A stretch of DNA of 64,000 nt from Diadema setosum (GCF_964275005.1 NC_092688.1:26142934-26206933), one strand, 5' to 3'; shown: positions 20,432 through 28,422, numbered from the stretch's first letter. The notes: generated from the sequence alone by a model not told the origin. Made by a program: numbers and translations.

Positions 20432-23255
20432 TTTTTGACCAGTATGCATTTTTCCTATACATGTAACACATACATGTACTTCCTATAGACACCTGCCAAA
20501 GTACCGTATGCTTGGGATTAGTCTTCAACGGGTTAACAAGCAACAACTCACTTCACACTTCAGTCTGATGTGAGTCATGTGATTGTCATTGTAGAAAAGT
20601 CATCAGAGCTAGAGCCTGTCATCATTATGAAATTAAAACAAGGTCAAATCCATTTTTTTTTCCTCTCTTGCTCAGATAGCACATGACTGCGCATTCTTTC
20701 TTCTTTTTTGTAAATCAAAGTCTGTACAGTACATCACATGTGTACTGTTTTTTTTTTTTCAGATACATGTATAAGCATGTGCTTCCACAACTCTTTTGCC
20801 CTTTCAGGATCAGTACACATGTATGGTTGGACCTACTACTCATCGACCGCCGAATGTTTATTTGCTTGATAAGAATATTTAACACTGAAATTCACGTAAA
20901 AAACTTGACCTACATGATTGAGAAAATCCAGCTCTATCAAATGCCGTTGTTCCCTTTTCGATTTGAAGTTTCAGTGCAAAAATATCGCCGACGAACTTGC
21001 ATGGCCTCGTTTCAGCTCCCCGCGGTAAATCGCGTTATTAGGATCGACCGCTGTTTTTGCATTGACAATGCACGTAAACCGAGTTGTATTGAACACCGTG
21101 TTGTACGAAGCTTTTTAGAAGCCTTTTAGAAACTTCCATAGACATTACATTGTGCTGTCATTACAATTCGGTGAAAATATTCATTCGAAATTTTGTCCTT
21201 GATTAAAACCATTAATGAACAGTGAATTATCGCGTTTTCCCACACCATCCTCATCTACATTCAAAGCCGATCCATTTTTATGTGCTTTGCACGCAGAGAA
21301 GTGCGTACTAAGTGTTCAGTGCGCGAATTATACGCGGTCAGTTTAAAAGAAGGTGGTCGATATGTAGTAGGGCTACCATACATACTATTGACATCTTAAA
21401 TGCAATATATGTCATGTATTTGTAATAAAATCAATCTTTAATATCATTCTTCTGCCCTGTGTTATCACAGATTTTTACATGCTATACCTAAACAAGAATC
21501 AGCATTTTTCATGATGATAATTTGATTTTTTTTTTTCCCCCACAAATATCCAAAGAGTATTAAGAGTCAACCATCATTAATCTACATGAACAAAATACAT
21601 GGTACTGCTATAACAAAAATAGTGAGAGAGAATGAGAATTTTTAACAAGGTGCCCTGGTATGTTATTTCTGAAGGGAAAAATCTTGAGTAAATCTAGCAA
21701 CCATAAGCATTATAGATAACTGGAAATATCATATCTTTTTTTTTTAATCAATAAATTCATTTACACTGTAAGCATGCACAATGCAACAACATACTTGCCA
21801 ACATTTTCATTTGAGAAAGCGGTAGAATCCAGGATGCCTATGCGAGCAGCGCTAGCTTGAATGCTGATAAAATCTTTCAAAAGCGGTAGTCTACCGCCAA
21901 ATGCGGTAGAGTTGGCAAGTATGCAACAATGTGCACATGGTAATCCATTCGCATGAAGATACACTTCACCATCACCAATATCATGCATTCAGAAAACATT
22001 CTCAAAACATTCTGTGATACAACAAAACTTACAGGCCAGGCTATCTTCTTTTCTAAACACGAGAACATGAAGATACATATGTATCAAGACGTGTGCCTAA
22101 ACCAATAACAAATCCAATGTATGAAGCCTCCTATGCATCTGTACAACACAATGGCACATATCCTCTCAAGCAGGAGAACAGTGAGGTATTGATGCAGCAG
22201 CTCTTTCAAAAATCATTCACTGTTTTCTAAAGTGTATGAGTTCCATGGTATTCTCATTCCAAAAGTCTCGCTCAGTCAATGAACTGGTTGCTATGATAGT
22301 TTCACTGCCTTCTGATAAGCAGAATCCTTAGACGTGGCAATTATAATCGCGTGCATCATTGAGAGAAACCACGCATGACATCTCAGAAACTCCTCCATGT
22401 CCATGCATTATACACCATATGAGGCACACAGAAACTTTGTCAGAATTTATTTTGTTTGCCAGAGTTCTTTTCTCCAAGAATCGGGGCACAAAAGCTGGCT
22501 CAACACATCAACAATGGGACGCATTGTTCTCGCAGTCCTTCTCTATGGCTAGCGGGTGTAGTCAAGCATGCTGCATGGTGATAACGTCACAAAAGTAGCG
22601 CTTTACAGTCTTTTGTGTGGTGGTATGGGGATAAGGCAGTAAAAAGTTCTGATTGCAGCAAATCCCCCATTATTTACTGCTTCTACCCCCCCCCCCCTTG
22701 TGATGTCACTGCCTTGAGATTACAATTGGACAGAATATTCCCTGTTGTAATAAAGTGACTAATGAATTGATACTAAAAGACTGCAAATGTTGTAGACATT
22801 TACTGAATAAACTCCTAATTAATGAAATTAGGAACAAAAAGTTTTCGAAGTTAACTCAAAGACTGTATTGTCTTAGGATTCCCTCCCCCCCCCCCCCTTC
22901 ACCTTTTATCTGGACCATAGTCCACAATAATATATTCTTAGTGATCTGAATACTACCACATGTACAAAACACTGTATGATGGCACTGCACACAGCAGGTT
23001 GATCATGACCAGACTATATTTATAATCTATTACAGAGAAAATTACTTGACTTTGATATGGATACAGCATACATTTTGAAGATGGAGATGTATAATTGTAT
23101 CTGACAACTGTAGATTCCAAAAGGAAAATACAATTATTTGTAGTTAAATACCTCCATAAATCAATGCATAAGTTAAAAAAAAAAAAGTGAATAATGTTTT
23201 CGTTTTTATATCCACTTACAGCTTTAGGCACCATTTTCCCAGAGATATCTGCCAT
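7453..23255 (-). CDS. INVS: Inversin (nephrocystin-2), N-terminal two-thirds, 14 exons
   Basis: Inversin is a ciliary and cytoskeletal scaffold of the inversin compartment. In vertebrates it acts in left-right patterning, kidney tubule integrity and the switch between canonical and planar-polarity Wnt signalling. Fourteen minus-strand exons (listed below) have consensus GT/AG borders and consistent phases, and add to 1830 bases (610 codons). The product is almost wholly ankyrin repeats: QIHAAAVNGQ, DQFGRTPLMFAVLADRLECAE, TRHKDTRCLALIMKQLLPGE, NWQDYEGRTALHLAVANGN and FRTPLHWAAVLGH all match vertebrate inversin in order. It ends at AATRIQ, the start of the first IQ (calmodulin-binding) motif. 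The second IQ, the D-box-containing region and the C-terminus must lie left of the window. Introns hold many mobile elements. The family call is secure; the first exon is less so. Confidence 0.93.
8119..8296 (-). CDS. INVS: INVS exon, 60 codons (NVQDNAGRTPLQCAAYGG)
   Basis: Acceptor TCTCACCCAG, donor GTAACC, 178 bases. It encodes AALGGHSCVCHELMQHDITP, then NVQDNAGRTPLQCAAYGG, then a segment ending DPNLQDNE. Human has NVQDYAGRTPLQCAAYGGYI. The coding part is GC-rich against its AT-rich intron. Confidence 0.95.
8519..8935. repeat. Tandem duplication, about 205 bp x 2, in an INVS intron
   Basis: The segment from about 8519 (CAATTACACAGTTTCTGC...) to 8723 is repeated imperfectly from about 8724 (CAATTACAGTTTCTGCCC...) to 8935. 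Landmarks such as AAAAGGCC, GACACTA, TTCAATTCTCTG and ATTTGTTCCAA recur in order. Just to the left, 8370-8440 holds a smaller duplication around CGCATGACAATGGTGA and GGCATGACAATGGTGA. Confidence 0.75.
9101..9805. mobile_element. Inverted-repeat element, family D, about 705 bp
   Basis: The left end (TATGTGACCATGCATCAC followed by AAAACGAACAAAAAGTCGC) pairs with the right end (GCGACTTTTTGTTTGTTTT, GTGATGCAGGGTCTCATA). A second copy with the same ends lies at 27181-28378, interrupted by two other elements. There is no coding capacity. A TA duplication is possible but not certain. Confidence 0.8.
9859..9990. mobile_element. Short palindromic repeat, about 130 bp
   Basis: GTTGAGATGCAAATTTCC at the left pairs with GGAAATTCACATCTCAAC at the right. 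The centre is itself palindromic (AACTGCTGATCTGTAA against TTACAGATTAGCAGTT). The AAATTTGTAAGATNGCAAC core also occurs at 31007-31040 and 36328-36350, next to tRNA-like SINE sequence. It is therefore either the 3' part of that SINE in foldback form or an independent MITE. Confidence 0.6.
10089..10140 (-). CDS. INVS: INVS micro-exon, 52 bases (GAQVKIVDQEGRSPLHW)
   Basis: The exons on either side require a missing piece of 1 mod 3 bases, about 52 long by comparison with human GARVDLVDQDGHSLLHW. Exactly 52 bases here, between acceptor ATGCTCCAG and donor GTATGT, encode GAQVKIVDQEGRSPLHW when joined to the carried bases. The length and content both fit, so this small exon is well supported although it is too short to stand out alone. 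Confidence 0.92.
10975..11074 (-). CDS. INVS: INVS exon, 33 codons (TKHTPLFRAAEMGHLEV)
   Basis: Acceptor AACCTTCAAG, donor GTAAAG, 100 bases. It encodes HEAAVDVQDQTKHTPLFRAA and then EMGHLEVMRSLAE, with one base left. Human has VDATDVMKHTPLFRACEMGH. Confidence 0.92.
11612..11667 (-). CDS. INVS: INVS exon, 19 codons (ALHAAAMSGHASTVGVLLR)
   Basis: A 56-base exon between acceptor TTTTGAACAG and donor GTTAGT. With the carried G it completes the GA-T-ALHAAAMSGHASTV stretch, matching human GGTALHAAALSGHVSTVKLL. Confidence 0.9.
12056..12470 (-). mobile_element. LINE 3'-end fragment (Jockey/CR1/L2-like tail)
   Basis: Read on the minus strand, about 12391-12252 encodes GECAFACAAPKLWNDLLLEI and then KKSPINSLKSRLKMHY before a stop. 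This is the well-known C-terminal AAPKLWN-LP-EI...FKSRLKTHL pattern of many LINE reverse transcriptases. A-rich and C-rich runs (seen on plus as T/G runs at 12056-12127) follow as the tail. Only the last 300-400 bases are left. It is inserted antisense to nothing coding, inside an INVS intron. Confidence 0.72.
12900..13065 (-). CDS. INVS: INVS exon, 55 codons (DLEGRSALMWAAGKG)
   Basis: Acceptor TTGTTGCTAG, donor GTGAGG, 166 bases, leaving one base. It encodes ETVELFLQREGITDEPDLEG, then RSALMWAAGKGADGVLEVMM, ending INATDKTGAT. Human has DLEGRTSFMWAAGKGSDDVL. Confidence 0.93.
13202..13412. mobile_element. hAT-like MITE (CAGAGATGC ends), copy 1
   Basis: Starts CAGAGATGCTAAACTTGTAA and ends TTGGCATCTCCG. 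The internal GCATTGCAG...GGGCTAAAA...TTTTTGGT and the AATTTGGGA block match the element at 20064-20309 in the same order, so these are two copies of one family with imperfect inverted ends. Confidence 0.7.
13763..13841. repeat. Two adjacent perfect or near-perfect palindromes
   Basis: 23 bases at 13763-13785 (GACTCGCAAAACTTTTGCAAAAT) are exactly complementary to 13799-13821 across a 13-base loop. The right arm ends in GTCGAC, which starts a second palindrome, GTCGACAGTTT...AAACTGTCGAC, at 13819-13841. This could be a tiny foldback element or a strong hairpin in the INVS pre-mRNA. Confidence 0.75.
13902..14084 (-). CDS. INVS: INVS exon, 61 codons (FRTPLHWAAVLGHTHMV)
   Basis: Acceptor CTGATTTGCAG, donor GTGAGTG, 183 bases. 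It encodes TPLVKCNISVLDNMFRTPLH, then WAAVLGHTHMVGILLDKNAN, then a segment ending GATPLHYAAQNNHT. It is matched by human CNITSYDNLFRTPLHWAALL and GATPLHYAAQSN. Confidence 0.93.
14140..14370. mobile_element. hAT-like MITE, about 230 bp, beside an INVS exon
   Basis: Left end CAGGGCTCAACATTAGC pairs imperfectly with the right end (TAGTGTCAAGCCATG). Flanks CCAATAGG and CCACCAGG agree at 6 of 8 positions, consistent with an aged 8-bp hAT duplication. The inside repeats GGCCAC/GCCACCAAA motifs. The left edge lies only 56 bases from the acceptor of the exon at 13902-14084. Confidence 0.65.
14954..15064 (-). CDS. INVS: INVS exon, 37 codons (NWQDYEGRTALHLAVANGN)
   Basis: Acceptor CCCCTGTAG, donor GTTAGT. 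It encodes DTEPSVINWQDYEGRTALHL and then AVANGNTSVVQQLVDFQ; the NWQDYEGRT stretch is identical in human inversin. Confidence 0.92.
15497..15601 (-). CDS. INVS: INVS exon, 35 codons (SSNIGIPDTDGKTPLHW)
   Basis: Acceptor ACATGCCAG, donor GTGAGA. It encodes SSNIGIPDTDGKTPLHWAAN and then AGDSPTAISTVQLIL, matching human SNIGIPDVEGKIPLHWAANH. A GAA/AAG microsatellite follows the acceptor side (about 15616-15637). Confidence 0.9.
16312..16377 (-). CDS. INVS: INVS exon, 22 codons (RTALHWSASYGNEEA)
   Basis: A 66-base exon with acceptor CATATGACAG and donor GTGAGTG. It encodes RTALHWSASYGNEEAVRMLI and KH, matching human QTALHWSAYYNNPEHVKLLI and KH. Phase 0 at both ends. Confidence 0.9.
17214..17524. 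mobile_element. TA-flanked MITE, 311 bp
   Basis: Left end GGGAGCTTTAGATTTGCGGC pairs with the right end (GTCGCAAAAAATCTAAAGCTC TC), and both sides carry TA (17212-17213, 17525-17526). This fits a mariner/Tc-like non-autonomous element. It ends 24 bases from the donor-side edge of the INVS exon at 17549. Confidence 0.75.
17549..17722 (-). CDS. INVS: INVS exon: ankyrin repeats (GLFRLCKLLVSKGAYW)
   Basis: Acceptor GTGTTACAG, donor GTACAAAG, 174 bases, phase 0 on both sides. It encodes GLFRLCKLLVSKGAYWREKD and then HFATRHKDTRCLALIMKQLL, ending at PGEMDEQDNSK. A short mobile element (17214-17524) ends only 24 bases beyond the donor side. Confidence 0.92.
18265..18695 (-). repeat. Dispersed repeat of about 400 bp, copy 1
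   Basis: On the minus strand it reads CCTCCGCTAAGGAG...(TTTG/TGTT)n...TTTGCAAAATAACTCCAAAA...and ends near GGCAGAGGTCTACACTC. A second, similarly diverged copy lies at 25305-25745. I recall this kind of sequence as abundant in marine invertebrate genomes, but I cannot name the parent element. Confidence 0.65.
18786..18952 (-). CDS. INVS: INVS exon: ankyrin repeat (DQFGRTPLMFAVLADR)
   Basis: Acceptor CCTGAAACAG, donor GTCAGG, 167 bases. With the carried G it reads AYPKQVDQPDQFGRTPLM, then AVLADRLECAEVLIKKG, and ends GGRTALHWATYK. Human inversin has DQFGRTPLMYCVLADRLDCA here. Confidence 0.92.
19029..19230. mobile_element. MITE with telomere-like CCCTAA-type interior, copy A
   Basis: Left end GATCAATGACATTTGCTCC, then GCGACAACTGCTCCAAT, pairs with the right end (ATTGGAACAATTGTCATAGG, AGCAAATATTGTATC). 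Between them lies a degenerate run of CCCTAA/CCTTAA-type hexamers (about 19100-19190). Confidence 0.7.
19761..19971 (-). CDS. INVS: INVS exon: N-terminal tail and start of ankyrin repeat 1
   Basis: Acceptor TTTGTGTAG before 19971; donor GTTAGT after 19761. It encodes KRQKGEV...DSSTSLQREVSSPATQ and then IHAAAVNGQKNALVKVLK; the last part matches human QVHAAAVNGDKGALQRLI. It leaves one base for the next exon. An internal ATG at 19866 (MDSSTSLQREVSSPATQ) would start a protein aligned with the human initiator. Confidence 0.85.
20064..20309. mobile_element. hAT-like MITE (CAGGGGTGCC ends), copy 2
   Basis: Starts CAGGGGTGCCAAGCTTGTAA and ends GTTGGCATCTCCA, flanked by GTGAAG on both sides. Its interior matches 13202-13412 (GCATTGCAG, GGGCTAAAA, TTTTTGGT, ATTTGGGA), with T- and A-homopolymers added near the right end. 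Confidence 0.72.
20387..20429. repeat. (CT)n microsatellite
   Basis: About twenty CT units, inside the long first INVS intron. Confidence 0.95.
20478..20537 (-). mobile_element. Truncated copy of the TTAA-CCCGTTGAGGACG MITE
   Basis: Only one end survives: reverse-complemented it reads TTAACCCGTTGAAGACTAAT and continues into CAAGCATACGG...CAGGTGTCTATAGG, the same order as the full copies at 27766-27850, 37136-37234 and 44056-44140. Confidence 0.6.
20540..21789. other. Intron or spacer sequence, no gene seen
   Basis: This lies in the proposed first INVS intron. A 148-codon plus-strand open frame (20683-21129) opens in a T-rich run and has no recognisable domain. Its middle (20990-21110) is richer in CpG than the surroundings. 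I treat it as non-coding. Confidence 0.5.
21790..21923. mobile_element. Short inverted-repeat element, 134 bp, 9-bp flanking repeat
   Basis: CATACTTGCCAAC at 21790-21802 pairs exactly with GTTGGCAAGTATG at 21911-21923. ATGCAACAA stands just left (21781-21789) and again at 21921-21929, overlapping the last bases of the end, so a target duplication of 8-9 bp is likely (hAT-like). The interior carries GCGGTAGA motifs on both arms. Confidence 0.75.
23220..23255 (-). CDS. INVS: INVS proposed first coding exon
   Basis: ATG at 23255 opens MADISGKMVPKA, then a good donor (GT at 23219-23218, GTAAGT). The phase is 0, matching the phase-0 acceptor of the next exon at 19971. An in-frame TGA lies just upstream, so this is the first in-frame ATG. 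A five-codon upstream frame (MAMPE, stop) ends just before it. An X-box lies about 170 bp upstream. There is no homology to prove it. The alternative is that this is untranslated and translation starts at ATG 19866, which gives an N-terminus the length of the human one. Confidence 0.45.
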
Positions 23256-23337
23256 AAAATTCACTCCGGCATTGCCATGTCACATATTAAATCATTTTAA
23301 ATCATTTAAATCCTAAGGATTCCATGCATCAGATAGT

Positions 23338-23436
23338 TGTTGTGACAGCAACTCTTGCCACAATGGCAAGTGTCATGGAAATGAGAAGAAGTCTACTTCC
23401 TGATTGGCTCTCACTCCAAGAAGTTGCTAAGGGAAC
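23338..23436 (-). promoter_or_regulatory. Probable INVS promoter: X-box, CCAAT and palindromes
   Basis: GTTGCTAAGGGAAC at 23423-23436 fits the RFX X-box (GYNRCY, two-base spacer, RGNAAC). About 20 bases closer to the gene lies ATTGG (CCAAT on the minus strand, 23403-23407) beside AGGAAGT. Two weaker inverted sites follow: GTTGTGACAGCAAC (23338-23351) and CTTGCCACAATGGCAAG (about 23355-23371). RFX factors drive ciliary genes through such sites near the start, so the setting fits inversin. Function is inferred. Confidence 0.55.
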
Positions 23437-23749
23437 CAAATAGTGCTATGACCGCACAAAGTTGTGACTTTCCTACCTACTTCACATAAAAGCAAATAAA
23501 TTATGGTTATTCTACTTTCAATGACATTTATTTGAATTGAGTTCTAATCTTCTATTGTTTGGATAAGACATTGAACTGGTGGTGTTGTAGGACTATTTTC
23601 ACAGACTTAAAGTAATCCACATTTCATCATAAATCAAAACATCACCAATATACCAATTATCATGCACTGGTAGTCATTTGCCCACCACTATATGAACATA
23701 ATTCTATTTCTCTTGTACCAGTATGTCTGCACTGTTCGACACACCATCC

Positions 23750-24089
23750 CAGGGCCCTGTTTCATAAAGCTGTTCATAAAGTTATGCAAAGGAGTTTATG
23801 TCTGATAACTCCTTGGTTATGCACAACTTTACGAATGACGAATATGGCAAGCCAAGTTGGTTTCCTACTCATTGTTAATTTCAATATAATTGAAGTTGAA
23901 ATTTGCAGATGATAATGACTAATTTCATCTTACAGTCATGTTAACACACATTTTCAGTTGAAAGTGTATTTGACATGGAATACAGTCATACATAATTTTT
24001 AAAATGGGCACACATTTTGGCACTTCATATTCCAGTCGTTCGTAAAGTCATGTGTAACTTTACGTACAGCTTTATGAAACAGGGCCCTG
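23750..24089. mobile_element. MITE with CAGGGCCCTG ends, 340 bp
   Basis: Left CAGGGCCCTGTTTCATAAAG, then CTGTTCATAAAGTTATGC, pairs with the right end (GTAACTTTACGTACAGC, TTTATGAAACAGGGCCCTG). It sits upstream of the proposed INVS promoter. No coding capacity and no certain target duplication. Confidence 0.75.
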
Positions 24090-24669
24090 TTAGATTTTCT
24101 GAAGCTGCTGCAAGGGACTACTAATTCAAGGTTCAAGGTTCACTGGGCCCTACACATAAACAATCAAAAATTCATGGCAATAATGACGTATATTGTAAAA
24201 GCATAACGGGCGAGGAAAATCATTGGTACAAGATGGCATTCAGAGGATGATGCAAAACAAATACCAATATGCCATAATCTATCACACAAAGCACGCATCT
24301 CAATTGTAATGTAAAACTGAGCAGTGACACTGCACAGATAGGATTGCAGGCATCAGTGCTGGTAAGAGTTAGAGCCCCAGCCCAGCAGAAGTGCCTTTTG
24401 CCAAGGCACTTTTTTTTTCTTACTTTTTTTTTTTTTACCAAGTCTTTCGGAGGGACATCCCCTCACAAAAAAAAAAAAAAAAAATTAAAGAGAAAGAGAA
24501 AAATATTTCCTTCAGAATGATACAAAAATAGCAAAAATCGGATATGAAATAAGGAAGATATAATATGGCATTCTGAAATTTCGCATTTTTTTATTCATTT
24601 TTGGGGGGATCTCGAGCTTTAAGAGCTGTTGGTCCCATGTATACATGTAGTAGAGCTATACCCTATTAA

Positions 24670-25085
24670 AGGTACATGGTCCCGGCGGTTTAGTCAAATG
24701 CGTATGCGGGTGCATGGTGCAAGTTTCCTATAGAGACCTACGCTATCGACTCCTCTTTAGCACTTACGCTGTGGCCCACTTCCCCGAGTCCGAAGAAGTC
24801 CGATCCACTGTAGCCAGTGGTCCGATCACAGTTCGGTTCATGATTCGGGTGAGGAGATGACAGCTTTAGCAAACTTCTTTTGTGATGTCATAAATATATG
24901 CACGCACCCTGGCATTACTACAGACTGCATGATGCGCAGAGAAGACAACAAAGGCAATGTTACTTAGCAACACCTACGCGCTTTACTCTTGATGACAGCT
25001 CAACTTTGGCAATCTTCGTATTAACGCTAACGGTGATCGGCAGTGTCATCAACAGCGCCCTCTACACTACTGGGACTATGCACCT
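24670..25085. mobile_element. TTAA-flanked MITE (AGGTRCATRGTCCC ends), 416 bp
   Basis: TTAA at 24666-24669 and 25086-25089 flank inverted ends AGGTACATGGTCCC and GGGACTATGCACCT. The inside is CpG-rich compared with the neighbourhood (GTCCGAAGAAGTCCGATCC and similar). TTAA duplication suggests a piggyBac-type transposase in trans. Confidence 0.75.
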
Positions 25086-25304
25086 TTAAAGGAACCCACT
25101 TCACTTCTCTCACTAAGAGCAGGGTGAAATTTCCATGAAGTTGTCAAAACAGACAAAAACTGGCTGATATCAGTTAGAATCTTTAAGACTGAAGGATGCA
25201 GATTAACATGGAAAAGAAGACATCCAATCTCCCCCTAGGAAAAAAAAAATGAATTCATTTACAGCTTTTACAACATTTGAGGAGATTGGATATAGAACTA
25301 GAAA

Positions 25305-25745
25305 AACACTCTGAGAGCACACACCTCCACCAAGCAGCTCGTTCCCACCATACACACATGCTGAACATTGCCCAATTTCCCCCAATGTGTTAAAAAAAAA
25401 AAAACCAAAAGCTTAGAAGCTTGTGTTAAACCTCGTCAGCTGTGCAGCTCCTTGAGCAGAGCACGCAGTTTAGTACGCATGTATAACTATGCAAACCTCA
25501 AATATGCACAGCTTGAACTCCCACAATGTATTCATTGACCCTATTTGCTAAAATATAAACAAATCCTTCAAAAATTCCTAAAAATTCCTGGATCACTACC
25601 AAAATCTAATCATCTGCTGCTTGTGTCATTATTGACTTTTCCTGTATGTCTTATTCAAATCCATTCACAACTTTTGAAGTTATTTTGTAATCAGACAAAT
25701 AATCAAACCAATCCTGACAAAAAAAAACTTCCTTCCTTCCTTCCT
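25305..25745 (-). repeat. Dispersed repeat of about 400 bp, copy 2
   Basis: Same order of blocks as 18265-18695 (CCAAGCAG, TTGAGCAGA, TTGAACTCC, CCTATTTG, AATCATCTGCT, GAAGTTATTTTG, CAGACAAA) and the same orientation. Confidence 0.65.
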
Positions 25746-27180
25746 TTGCAACTAGGTAACAATTTTACATTACAGGTCAGCATTCATACACATGATTGAT
25801 TTAATAACTTGCCCATAAAGGCTAAGAGAATGTTACACACAGTCACTAGCATCTAATCAGTACACATCCCAGCAAATTAGCACTTACAACAAGACTGTTG
25901 CTGGATCATGACCATGTATGCATACACTATGAATGGATGGGCAGTGAATGGCATGTACTGTACACTCTACAAACTTTCTGGTAAAAGCAGAGTTTACATC
26001 ACCAAGTGCTTGTGTCATTGCATTTAATTCAACTTCAACTTATTCAAGTTTTAAAGGTCCTGTTTAATTTTCAAGATATCACTTTTGATGCATAGTATGT
26101 AGATTATGTGTAGGTCAGTTGCATCACAAAACATCCTTCCAAATAGAATTTTTGCAATAAAGCCTACAAGTAGAATGTAAGGAGATATCACTATTTTTCT
26201 TATTAAACCGTAACTGTAGACGGTTTAGTCTGGAAACATTTTAAATTCTATAACTATTTTTCACATTTTGTATATTCAACAATACTTAACATTGATTATA
26301 CTGGCTAAAATTTTCAAATTGGTTGTTTCTATCCCTAACTCACATTTTAGAACTACATTTTACTTTCATCTGCAAATGGTAAATTATGCCTTTAACTCCA
26401 AATTTCAACCCTCAAATTTCAACTCCCAAATTCCAAACCCAAAATTTATCTTTCTTCCGACAACCTCCTTTGCACTTATAATATGTATATCAAGTAGTAG
26501 TACAATCTCTATGGACCTACAGTGTACGTCTCAACAACAATACGACATCATTTACTCTCTGATCATGTTGCCTTCTCACTGACAACATTCAGCTAAAAAA
26601 AAAAAGAGTAAATAAAATGTGTTTAAAAAAAATTAGGTAAACAAGAAGACATTGGTAAACAGAATACAATAAGTGTTAAGCAAGCTGCCCATGATTCGAT
26701 CATAACGCCGTCCAAAATTCGACCACCTGCTACATGTAAAACCTATGCATTTGTGTGCGATTGAATCTTGGCAAGGGGAGGTCAAACCTTGGCATTTTTG
26801 CTTTACAGTTGTAAGTGTATAAACAGTAAGTAGTGTATGTAAAAGGTTAACAGTCAGACATCATTCTTGCATTTTCATGAGGGAAAAAAAAAACACAAAT
26901 ATTAAAAAGAAAAAGATCAGACTCAGAGTCAGAGTGACACAATGCCTGATCCTGAAACTGTCTGGATAAGACCAAGTCAGAGTGTGACTAAATTAAGAGA
27001 GGAACAAATACTACAGCTTCAGATCTATCATAGGCCAGATCAGGGATAGTTTATGTACATGTACTGTACCTGTACATGTAGATCTAGACTAGACGCAGTT
27101 CTCTAGCATTGAACATTTATTTGCAAATCATAACTAGTCTAGACTACCTAGACCATTAGGCTTATTTATAGCTTGACTAA
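25746..27180. other. AT-rich spacer between INVS and the TLC-domain gene, no gene seen
   Basis: No domain-bearing open frame. It contains short palindromic GTACATGTAC words (about 27053-27080) and A/T runs. The head-to-head genes imply their promoters flank the 23.3-32.3 kb interval, but nothing else in this stretch is recognisable. Confidence 0.5.
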
Positions 27181-27765
27181 ACGTGACTGTGCATCACAAA
27201 ACCAACAAAAAGTCGCACACAATGATTTTGTGTCAGGACTCAAAATAGGTGAAATGGGTCAACCTAGTCAATCTTGAGTTTTTCATATTTTCTGAAAGAG
27301 CAAGACTTCTTCTACATTTATATGGTAAAGTTTAGGATCATAGAATGAATGGGAAATTGCATTTTTAGCAGTTTTCCTACACTTTTTTTTTTGTAGAATA
27401 GTGTGATTAGGTGTGTCTTAGACTTAGAGTTCCCTTTTCCTTTCGCAAAAGCTCTCTACACACTCTTCACTATCAACTCTATAAAGGATGATGCTATTGC
27501 TTTGAAAGTTGGTCGTAGTCATGGATACAAAGCACAATCAATTTCGGCTTTACTACGACAATCTCTTCATTGTTGTTGTTGCTGCTGCGGAGTTTTACAT
27601 CTTTTTGTCCCATTTATTGCACAGACAGCTAGCACGGCTTGGTATTAAGATGAAGCACTTGAGATAGACCGTGTACTTTAGAGCCTCTCTTCTTAGCAAA
27701 CATTTTTCCATAGGCACAGTAGAAACTATGTCAACTATGTGATGTGTTTTCTTTTCAATATTTAA

Positions 27766-27850
27766 CCCGTTGAGGACGAGTCCCGAGTATACTCGGGCAA
27801 GTGTCTTTGGGAAATGCGTGTTGTAGCAAAATGAAACCGTCCTCAACGGG
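27766..27850. mobile_element. TTAA-flanked mini-MITE (CCCGTTGAGGACG ends), 85 bp
   Basis: TTAA|CCCGTTGAGGACG at the left and CGTCCTCAACGGG|TTAA at the right are exact inverse copies. An inner palindrome CCCGAGTATACTCGGG follows the left end. The TTAACCC start is typical of piggyBac-type ends. Related copies: 37136-37234, 44056-44140, truncated 20478-20537. Confidence 0.85.
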
Positions 27851-27900
27851 TTAAACAGGTTAGGAGAGTCCGTTTGAGTTTACAGTATTCAAAAACTTAA

Positions 27901-28284
27901 AGGGACTGTACATAAATAGTGGTTGAGGTGGGGATTCATGTTTTGAAAATTCCTAAGTGAGATAATGAGAAACCTCTTATGAAATATGAAAGAGCATGCG
28001 ACTTTAAGAAGGGTTCAACGTTTGACGAAAATTGGTTTTCAAATGGCTGAGATATCAAAAAAGTGATAAAATAATAAATGGTGACAGGCCACGCCTTTTA
28101 TTAGGATCTCTTTGTTTCACCGTGTTTTTGGATATCTCAGCCATTTCAAAACAGATTTTCATCAAATAAACTTTTTATACCCCTTAGAATTGCATGCTCT
28201 TTGACATCTCATAGAGTGGTTTCTGAATATCTTGCAAAATGTTAAAAGCTAAATCCTCACCTCAACCAGAACTGTACATATCCT
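27901..28284. mobile_element. TTAA-flanked MITE family B, 384 bp
   Basis: Outer ends AGGGACTGTACATA and TGTACATATCCT stand between TTAA at 27897-27900 and 28285-28288. The inner arms pair over a long distance (TTTCAAATGGCTGAGATATC with GATATCTCAGCCATTTCAAA). Same family: 34005-34391 (387 bp) and about 31330-31710. Confidence 0.85.
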
Positions 28285-28422
28285 TTAAAGTCCACTCTTA
28301 ACTCTTTTAGAATTTGTCCTTTAATGAACTAAAAATCCATGTCTGGCGACTTTTTGTTGGTTTTGAGGTGCAGGGTCACAAATGATCTGATGTCCGACAC
28401 TGATGATGATGTCTAGTCGAAT

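Larger units (their letters stand above)
27181..28378. mobile_element. Family D inverted-repeat element, copy 2, with two nested elements
   Basis: Its ends (GTGACTGTGCATCACAAAAC, then CAACAAAAAGTCGC; and GGCGACTTTTTGTTGG, TTTTGAGGTGCAGGGTCAC) match 9101-9805, as do internal blocks such as GGTGAAATGGGTCAACCTA and TCTTGAGTTTTTCATATTTT. Against copy 1 it has two extra pieces, each bounded by TTAA: 27766-27850 and 27901-28284. Copy 1 shows the uninterrupted sequence at both points. Confidence 0.8.

Noticed and set aside
20683-21129. 148-codon open frame on the plus strand
   Set aside because: It starts within homopolymer T sequence, has no domain, and lies in the proposed inversin intron.
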